This document shows positions 5,839 through 9,629 of a stretch of DNA of 9,629 nucleotides, one piece after another. The position numbers were made by a program, and so were the translations under genes. Under the pieces are notes generated by a model that did no database searches, had not been told where the DNA came from, and saw only the letters and a program-made list of their open reading frames with translations. Positions within the stretch are counted from its first letter, which is position 1. Every line of letters starts with the position of its first letter. The DNA is from Chryseobacterium gleum (GTDB lineage Bacteria > Bacteroidota > Bacteroidia > Flavobacteriales_D > Crocinitomicaceae): assembly GCA_943326315.2 (NCBI GenBank), contig CALPSU020000078.1, positions 1 to 9,629 on the forward strand, given 5' to 3'.

Positions 5839-7938
5839 TCACATTCGAAATTCTTTTGCCTTATCCACAAACGATTTTACTTGTGAATAATACGATGATG
5901 CAAAATATTTAGATGGCTTATATTTATTTATTTGCAAAATAAATTCCGTGAAATTCGATATATTTAAAGAATGAAATTTATCCAAATGTTTATCAAAATC
6001 AGCGATGATACCAGATTGTGTATTACAATGAACCTTTTGATCAAGTAATAATGCTTTAGCAGTATGTATACCAGATGAATAAGTGTGGTAAATAGCATCT
6101 GCATATCTATTTTCTGCAATCGAAGTAAAAGCTGCATCTAACTTCTCTTCTGCGTCATAAATTAAAGTAGCAACTAAATCAATCATCACACCAGCACATT
6201 CACCTACACCAATTGCAATATTAAATTGCTCTTCATGTCCCCAATCAATATAATCTTCTGGTTTTAATGTTGTTGTATCTGCCAATGGTTTTAATAAATC
6301 ATAGAAATATTTATTCCCTTTTCTGTCGTAGTATTCATTAAACAACTCTTCATCTACTTGATTTCCAATATAGTCATCAAATAAATAACGAATAACATTT
6401 AAAACTCTTTTACTTGGAACTTTAATTACTTTTTCAGCAACTCTTCCAACTCCATTTCCTAAACGACCACCGCCCAATAAAACTTGTAAAGCTGGCATTG
6501 TTAAACCGTTTACTTTTTGAGAACTTCCATGAAAACCGATATGAGCTAAACCATGCTGACCACATGAATTCATACATCCACTAATTTTAATTTTAATTTC
6601 TTGATTATAAATCAATTCAGGATACTCATCTCTAACAACACTTTCAATAACTTTTGCAACATTTGTAGAATCAGAAATGCCTAAATTACATGTATCAGTT
6701 CCTGGACAAGCTGTTACATCGGCTACACTATTAAACCCACTAGCAGCTAAATTAATTGCTTTCAATTCATTGTAAAGAGTTTCTAAATTTTCCGCTTTAA
6801 TAAATTTCAACAACAAACTTTGATCAATCGTAAAACGAATATCATCCGCAGCATATTTTAATACAATTTCACTTAATTTTCTAGCTTGTTTTGTATCAAA
6901 ATTTCCAATTAACACTTTTACAAACGCAGCAAAATATCCTTTTTGTTTTTGTTCTATAATATTCGTTTTCAACCACTCATTGTAATTTACATCATTTGAA
7001 ACTTTAAGTAATTCTTCTTTCGTTTGAATCGTTTCCAATGGAGTATTGAATTCCGCTTGTTGATCGTATAATTTAAAATCTACTTCTTGATCATATTGAA
7101 TTGCTTTTCTCTCAATATTCGTCAAGTTGATAAATTCTTCTATTCCTATTTTTGAAATTAAATATTTAATCCTTGCTTTTGCTCTAGAATTTCTTTCTCC
7201 GTGACGATCAAATACTCTAATCGAAGCTTCTAAAAATGGAATTAAATCAGACTCAGCCAAAAACTCATGCGCGACTTTTGCTAAAAAAGGCTGAGCTCCT
7301 AATCCACCCCCAACTAAAACTTTAAAACCTCTAATTTCAACACCTTCTTTAACTTCTATTTTTGGTATAAACCCAAAATCATGAATAAAAGAATATACAT
7401 CATCAGCATCACTTGAACTGAAGGAAATTTTAATCTTACGACCTAATTCTTGTCCGAAAGGTTTTCGTAAGAAATATCGAAAAACCAAATCGGCATAAGG
7501 TGAAACATCAAAAGGTTCATTCGCATCAATCCCCGCTTTTGAGCTTGCAGTTACATTTCTTACCGTGTTTCCACATGCTTCTCTTAATGTAACATCGTCT
7601 TTTTCTAAATCAGCCCACAATTCTGGAGTTCTATCCAAACTTACATAATGAATCTGAATATCTTGACGCGTTGTAATATGCAAATGACCAGTACTATATT
7701 CATCACTTACATCAGAAATACGAATTAATTGTTTAGCAGTAACTTTACCAAAAGGCAATTTGATACGAATCATTTGAACACCTTGCTGACGCTGTCCATA
7801 AACTCCCCTAGCCAAACGAATAGCCCTGAATTTATCTTCGTGTAATGTACCGTTTTTAAATGCTTCAATACGTTGACCTAAATCAATAATATCTTGCTGA
7901 ACAATTGGATTTTCTAATTCTGATAAAAAACTTTGCAT
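5839..7938 (-). CDS. Siroheme/[4Fe-4S] sulfite (or nitrite) reductase with C-terminal HEPN-like domain
   Basis: This 699-residue protein catalyses six-electron reduction of sulfite to sulfide (or nitrite to ammonia) in the cytoplasm. Residues about 35-550 follow the duplicated NirA/CysI layout. Siroheme-contacting basic residues are seen in ITTRQDIQIHYV (88-99) and GNTVRNVTASSKAGID (123-138), and in ERNSRAKARIKYL (248-260). The cluster ligands are Cys411 and Cys417 (CPGTDTC) and Cys455 and Cys459 (CMNSC). Residues about 566-699 are an extra helical region: IGVGECAGVMIDLVA (576-590), then ENRYADAIYHTY (609-620), HTAKALLLDQKVHC (625-638) and SGIIADFDKHL (642-652), which resembles HEPN-type four-helix proteins and includes an R-x6-H pair (Arg611, His618). 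Motifs alone do not separate sulfite from nitrite; neighbours (siroheme genes, TSUP carrier) favour sulfite. No flavoprotein subunit is nearby, so ferredoxin is a likely donor. It is the first gene of the unit, preceded by a good -7 element. Confidence 0.92.
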   Translation of the reverse strand: MQSFLSELENPIVQQDIIDLGQRIEAFKNGTLHEDKFRAIRLARGVYGQRQQGVQMIRIKLPFGKVTAKQLIRISDVSDEYSTGHLHITTRQDIQIHYVSLDRTPELWADLEKDDVTLREACGNTVRNVTASSKAGIDANEPFDVSPYADLVFRYFLRKPFGQELGRKIKISFSSSDADDVYSFIHDFGFIPKIEVKEGVEIRGFKVLVGGGLGAQPFLAKVAHEFLAESDLIPFLEASIRVFDRHGERNSRAKARIKYLISKIGIEEFINLTNIERKAIQYDQEVDFKLYDQQAEFNTPLETIQTKEELLKVSNDVNYNEWLKTNIIEQKQKGYFAAFVKVLIGNFDTKQARKLSEIVLKYAADDIRFTIDQSLLLKFIKAENLETLYNELKAINLAASGFNSVADVTACPGTDTCNLGISDSTNVAKVIESVVRDEYPELIYNQEIKIKISGCMNSCGQHGLAHIGFHGSSQKVNGLTMPALQVLLGGGRLGNGVGRVAEKVIKVPSKRVLNVIRYLFDDYIGNQVDEELFNEYYDRKGNKYFYDLLKPLADTTTLKPEDYIDWGHEEQFNIAIGVGECAGVMIDLVATLIYDAEEKLDAAFTSIAENRYADAIYHTYSSGIHTAKALLLDQKVHCNTQSGIIADFDKHLDKFHSLNISNFTEFILQINKYKPSKYFASSYYSQVKSFVDKAKEFRM

Positions 7939-7969
7939 ATTATATATACTTTTTTATTATTTCGTGGGG

Positions 7970-7977
7970 CAAATCTA
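7970..7977 (-). promoter_or_regulatory. Bacteroidota-type -7 promoter element of the reductase gene
   Basis: TAGATTTG on the minus strand matches the TAnnTTTG consensus recognised by the Bacteroidota primary sigma factor. It ends 31 bp ahead of the reductase ATG, giving a short leader of plausible length. A run of T's lies about 19 bp further upstream, where the -33 element is expected, but no clean TTG is there. It is the best candidate for the main promoter of the five-gene minus-strand unit. Confidence 0.6.
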
Positions 7978-8024
7978 TGGATACATTTCAGATTAAAAAA
8001 ACTTTTTGACATAAAAATAATACA

Positions 8025-8038
8025 AAATCTATAGATTT
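8025..8038. promoter_or_regulatory. 14-bp perfect palindrome, candidate operator
   Basis: AAATCTATAGATTT is a perfect dyad. Its half-site ATAGATTT recurs about 60 bp away inside the -7 region of the reductase promoter (7971-7978 on the plus strand reads AAATCTAT). A dimeric regulator bound at the dyad would sit roughly 55-60 bp upstream of the reductase transcription start, which suits an activator, and a protein at the second half-site would overlap the promoter. The site is seen; regulator and function are unknown, and chance is possible in such AT-rich DNA. Confidence 0.4.
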
Positions 8039-8067
8039 AATAGAATAAAAGGTTTTAACAATTGTAA

Positions 8068-8130
8068 ATCAATAATTTAAACCAATTAAAAAAAATAAAA
8101 AATATTACAAAAAATTGGTTAAATAATGAT
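8068..8130. repeat. Imperfect inverted repeat with A-rich spacer
   Basis: The arms at 8068-8087 and 8113-8130 share the exact core AACCAATT/AATTGGTT (8080-8087 and 8113-8120) and continue outward with further pairing (ATCA...TTTAA against TTAAAT...TGAT) apart from small gaps. The 25-bp spacer is almost pure A/T. It lies between the two divergent promoters and could be an operator pair, a cruciform-prone element or a decayed small mobile element. Only the repeat itself is supported. Confidence 0.45.
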
Positions 8131-8224
8131 TTATATGATCGATAAAAATGAATTATATAATAACTACTAAACTAAAACCCCATTCATCTGTTCAAAAATT
8201 CACAACTTCAAAAGAATATAAATG

Positions 8225-8232
8225 TATATTTG
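8225..8232 (+). promoter_or_regulatory. Bacteroidota-type -7 promoter element of the dehydrogenase gene
   Basis: TATATTTG matches TAnnTTTG exactly and ends 18 bp ahead of the ATG at 8251, implying a very short 5' leader. No convincing -33 TTG is found at the expected distance upstream. The leader is A/T-rich with no Shine-Dalgarno sequence, as usual in this phylum. Confidence 0.55.
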
Positions 8233-8250
8233 TAGAACAAAATTTAAACT

Positions 8251-9159
8251 ATGAAAAATGTTGCAGTTATAGGAGCAGGGACAATGGGAAATGGAATTGC
8301 CCATACCTTTGCTCAATTCGGATACAAAGTTTCTTTAATTGACCTTTCCCTAGATTCTTTAAACAAAGGAATATCTACAATTTCTAAAAATTTAGACCGT
8401 CAAGTTTCTAAAGAAACGATTACAGAAAAACAAAAATTAGATACGCTTGCTAATATAACTCCTTTCACCTCAATACAAGAAGGAGTTAAAAATGTTGAAT
8501 TAGTTGTTGAAGCTGCAACAGAAAATATTGATTTGAAATTAAAAATATTTGCAGATCTAGATAAATTTACTGATTCTAATGTGATTTTAGCCTCAAACAC
8601 ATCCTCTATTTCAATTACAAAAATTGCATCTGTGACATCACGTCCAGATAAGGTAATCGGAATGCATTTTATGAATCCTGTACCATTGATGAAATTAGTT
8701 GAAATCATTCGTGGTTATTCTACAGCAGATGACGTAACTAATACTATAATGGAACTTTCAAGAAAATTGAATAAAGTTCCTGTTGAAGTAAATGATTACC
8801 CTGGTTTTGTAGCAAATAGAATTTTAATGCCAATGATTAATGAAGCAATATATACGCTTTATGAAGGTGTTGCCGGTGTTGAAGAAATTGATACAGTTAT
8901 GAAATTGGGAATGGCTCACCCTATGGGACCTTTACAATTGGCTGATTTCATTGGATTAGATGTTTGTCTAGCAATCCTAGAAGTTCTTCACAATGGCTTT
9001 GGAAATCCTAAATACGCACCATGTCCTTTATTAGTTAACATGGTGGTTGCGGGTAAAAAAGGTGTTAAATCTGGAGAAGGATTCTATTCTTGGGGACACC
9101 CAACAAAAGATTTAATCGTTTCCAAGAATTTTTCTAAGAAAGAGATTTTAGAGTGCTAA
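8251..9159 (+). CDS. hbd: 3-hydroxybutyryl-CoA (3-hydroxyacyl-CoA) dehydrogenase
   Basis: This 302-residue cytoplasmic enzyme interconverts 3-hydroxyacyl-CoA and 3-oxoacyl-CoA using NAD(P), in fatty-acid oxidation or short-chain acyl-CoA metabolism. The Rossmann domain starts at once with VIGAGTMGNGIA (6-17) and Asp31 follows the second strand. The catalytic set has the family spacing: Ser118 in SNTSS, His139 in GMHFMNPVP, Glu151 in KLVEIIRG and Asn189 in GFVANRIL. The C-terminal dimerisation domain has AHPMGPLQLADFIGLDV and GKKGVKSGEGFYSW. It runs about 20 residues past the usual end of the clostridial-type enzyme, with a charged tail. It is a stand-alone enzyme without a fused enoyl-CoA hydratase domain. 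It is transcribed alone, away from the sulfur unit, and ends at a strong terminator, so no functional link to its neighbours is implied. ATG 8251 gives the standard N-terminus. Confidence 0.95.
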   Translation: MKNVAVIGAGTMGNGIAHTFAQFGYKVSLIDLSLDSLNKGISTISKNLDRQVSKETITEKQKLDTLANITPFTSIQEGVKNVELVVEAATENIDLKLKIFADLDKFTDSNVILASNTSSISITKIASVTSRPDKVIGMHFMNPVPLMKLVEIIRGYSTADDVTNTIMELSRKLNKVPVEVNDYPGFVANRILMPMINEAIYTLYEGVAGVEEIDTVMKLGMAHPMGPLQLADFIGLDVCLAILEVLHNGFGNPKYAPCPLLVNMVVAGKKGVKSGEGFYSWGHPTKDLIVSKNFSKKEILEC

Positions 9160-9191
9160 ATTTTAATTTAGAACGCTTTGTTTTATAAATT

Positions 9192-9226
9192 AAAAACGGT
9201 TATCAAAATATTTGATAACCGTTTTT
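9192..9226. terminator. Strong rho-independent terminator, probably bidirectional
   Basis: A 16-bp perfect stem (9192-9207 with 9211-9226, core ACGGTTATCAAA) closes on a 3-nt loop and runs directly into eight T's (9222-9229). It lies 32 bp after the dehydrogenase stop. On the minus strand the stem ends in five T's, so it can also end transcription from the transposase remnant that stops at 9237. Confidence 0.9.
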
Positions 9227-9236
9227 TTTATGCTGT

Positions 9237-9629
9237 TCATATTTCACAAAACCTATCATCTTTCCATTTCATCGGATTATTAATTATGTAATTTGAAATT
9301 CGTTCAAATGCCTGTTCGTGTCTAATTACATGATCGTGAAACGAACTTTGCCAATTAAATGATACATTACCTGACAAATGGATTTGTTTGGATGATGTGG
9401 TTTTGTATGCTCCCATTAATTCGGATAATGATTTTATTTTTTGATTATCCCGTTTAATTTCAATTATACCATGAATATGATTTGGCATAATGACAAATGC
9501 ATGTAATTTTAAATACGAATATTGTTCTGACAACCAAAACCATTGTTTTTCTGCAATTAAACCATATTATTGATTTAAAATCATTTGGTGATTTTTTATT
9601 TCTCCAAAACAACAAATTCTATCTTTTAC
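9237..9629 (-). pseudogene. REP-associated tyrosine transposase (Y1/HUH, IS200-like fold), broken by an in-frame stop; 5' end outside the window
   Basis: The frame reads from the window edge to TGA at 9237-9239. It resembles RAYT proteins: CCFGEIKNHQMILNQ (9612-9570 on the minus strand), then YGLIAEKQWFWLSEQ, HAFVIMPNHIHGIIEI with the metal-binding HIH at 9471-9479, WQSSFHDHVIRHE, and YIINNPMKW near the end. RAYTs are single-domain HUH nucleases that process and may move REP palindromes. An in-frame TAA (9567-9569) splits the protein between ILNQ and YGLIA, where the family normally reads straight through. The sequence around it is an AAT doublet, so a 3-bp duplication is the simplest cause. 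Both sides stay in the same frame, so no frameshift occurred. A restart at TTG 9533 would give a 98-residue protein that keeps HIH but lacks the N-terminal strand region, so it is probably inactive. Confidence 0.8.

Larger units (their letters stand above)
7939..8250. other. 312-bp divergent regulatory region, no gene
   Basis: This very AT-rich region separates the divergent reductase and dehydrogenase genes. It contains a -7 element for each direction (7970-7977 minus, 8225-8232 plus), a perfect 14-bp palindrome (8025-8038) and an imperfect long inverted repeat (8068-8130). A short open frame starting at 8148 runs out of frame into the dehydrogenase gene and looks accidental. No riboswitch-like structure or tRNA was recognised. 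Confidence 0.7.

Noticed and set aside
8148..8342. Plus-strand open frame of 64 codons with several cysteines (CCSYRSRDNGKWNCPYLC)
   Set aside because: The Cys-rich part is the out-of-frame reading of the dehydrogenase nucleotide-binding loop, so it reflects that gene's codons; its start would lie upstream of the dehydrogenase promoter element.
8400..8708. Minus-strand open frame of 102 codons
   Set aside because: It is antisense to the dehydrogenase gene, whose catalytic residues are all in place in the other frame.
9237..9533. Treating the 98-codon frame from TTG 9533 as an intact small gene
   Set aside because: Family-like sequence continues upstream of the TTG to the window edge, broken only by one TAA, so the short frame is the 3' part of a disrupted transposase gene.

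Overview
The window looks like a chromosomal stretch from a member of the Bacteroidota, most likely a Flavobacteriaceae close to Flavobacterium. The reasons are its strong AT richness, a TonB-dependent receptor with an N-terminal carboxypeptidase-regulatory-like domain, A-rich start regions without clear Shine-Dalgarno sequences, and two exact matches to the Bacteroidota -7 promoter element TAnnTTTG. The genus is an inference; no rRNA or marker gene is present.

Five genes lie on the minus strand in what looks like one transcription unit, reading from about 7970 down past position 1. They are a siroheme/[4Fe-4S] sulfite (or nitrite) reductase with a C-terminal HEPN-like domain (7938-5839), a uroporphyrinogen-III C-methyltransferase (5731 or 5704 to 4940), a TonB-dependent outer-membrane receptor (4827-1897), a small secreted, probably outer-membrane beta-barrel protein (1817-1437), and a fusion of a precorrin-2 dehydrogenase/ferrochelatase domain with a TauE/SafE-type (TSUP) membrane transporter (1429 to beyond the left edge). 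The logic is clear for three of them. The methyltransferase and the CysG-like domain make siroheme, the reductase uses siroheme to reduce sulfite to sulfide, and the TSUP half probably moves sulfite, sulfate or a related anion. The receptor and the small envelope protein add an outer-membrane uptake step of unknown substrate.

A 312-bp AT-rich divergent intergenic region (7939-8250) holds promoter-like elements for both directions, a 14-bp perfect palindrome and a longer imperfect inverted repeat. On the plus strand follows a 3-hydroxybutyryl-CoA dehydrogenase (8251-9159), closed by a very strong hairpin terminator (9192-9226). The right edge holds a minus-strand REP-associated tyrosine transposase (Y1/HUH) that reads to the end of the window but is interrupted by one in-frame TAA, apparently made by duplication of a triplet, so it is called a pseudogene.

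No CRISPR array, tRNA, rRNA or recognisable riboswitch was seen. The most notable points are the two domain fusions in the sulfur/siroheme operon (reductase-HEPN and CysG-TSUP), the coupling of an outer-membrane uptake pair to sulfite reduction, an eight-base G run in an otherwise G-poor spacer, and the stop-interrupted transposase.
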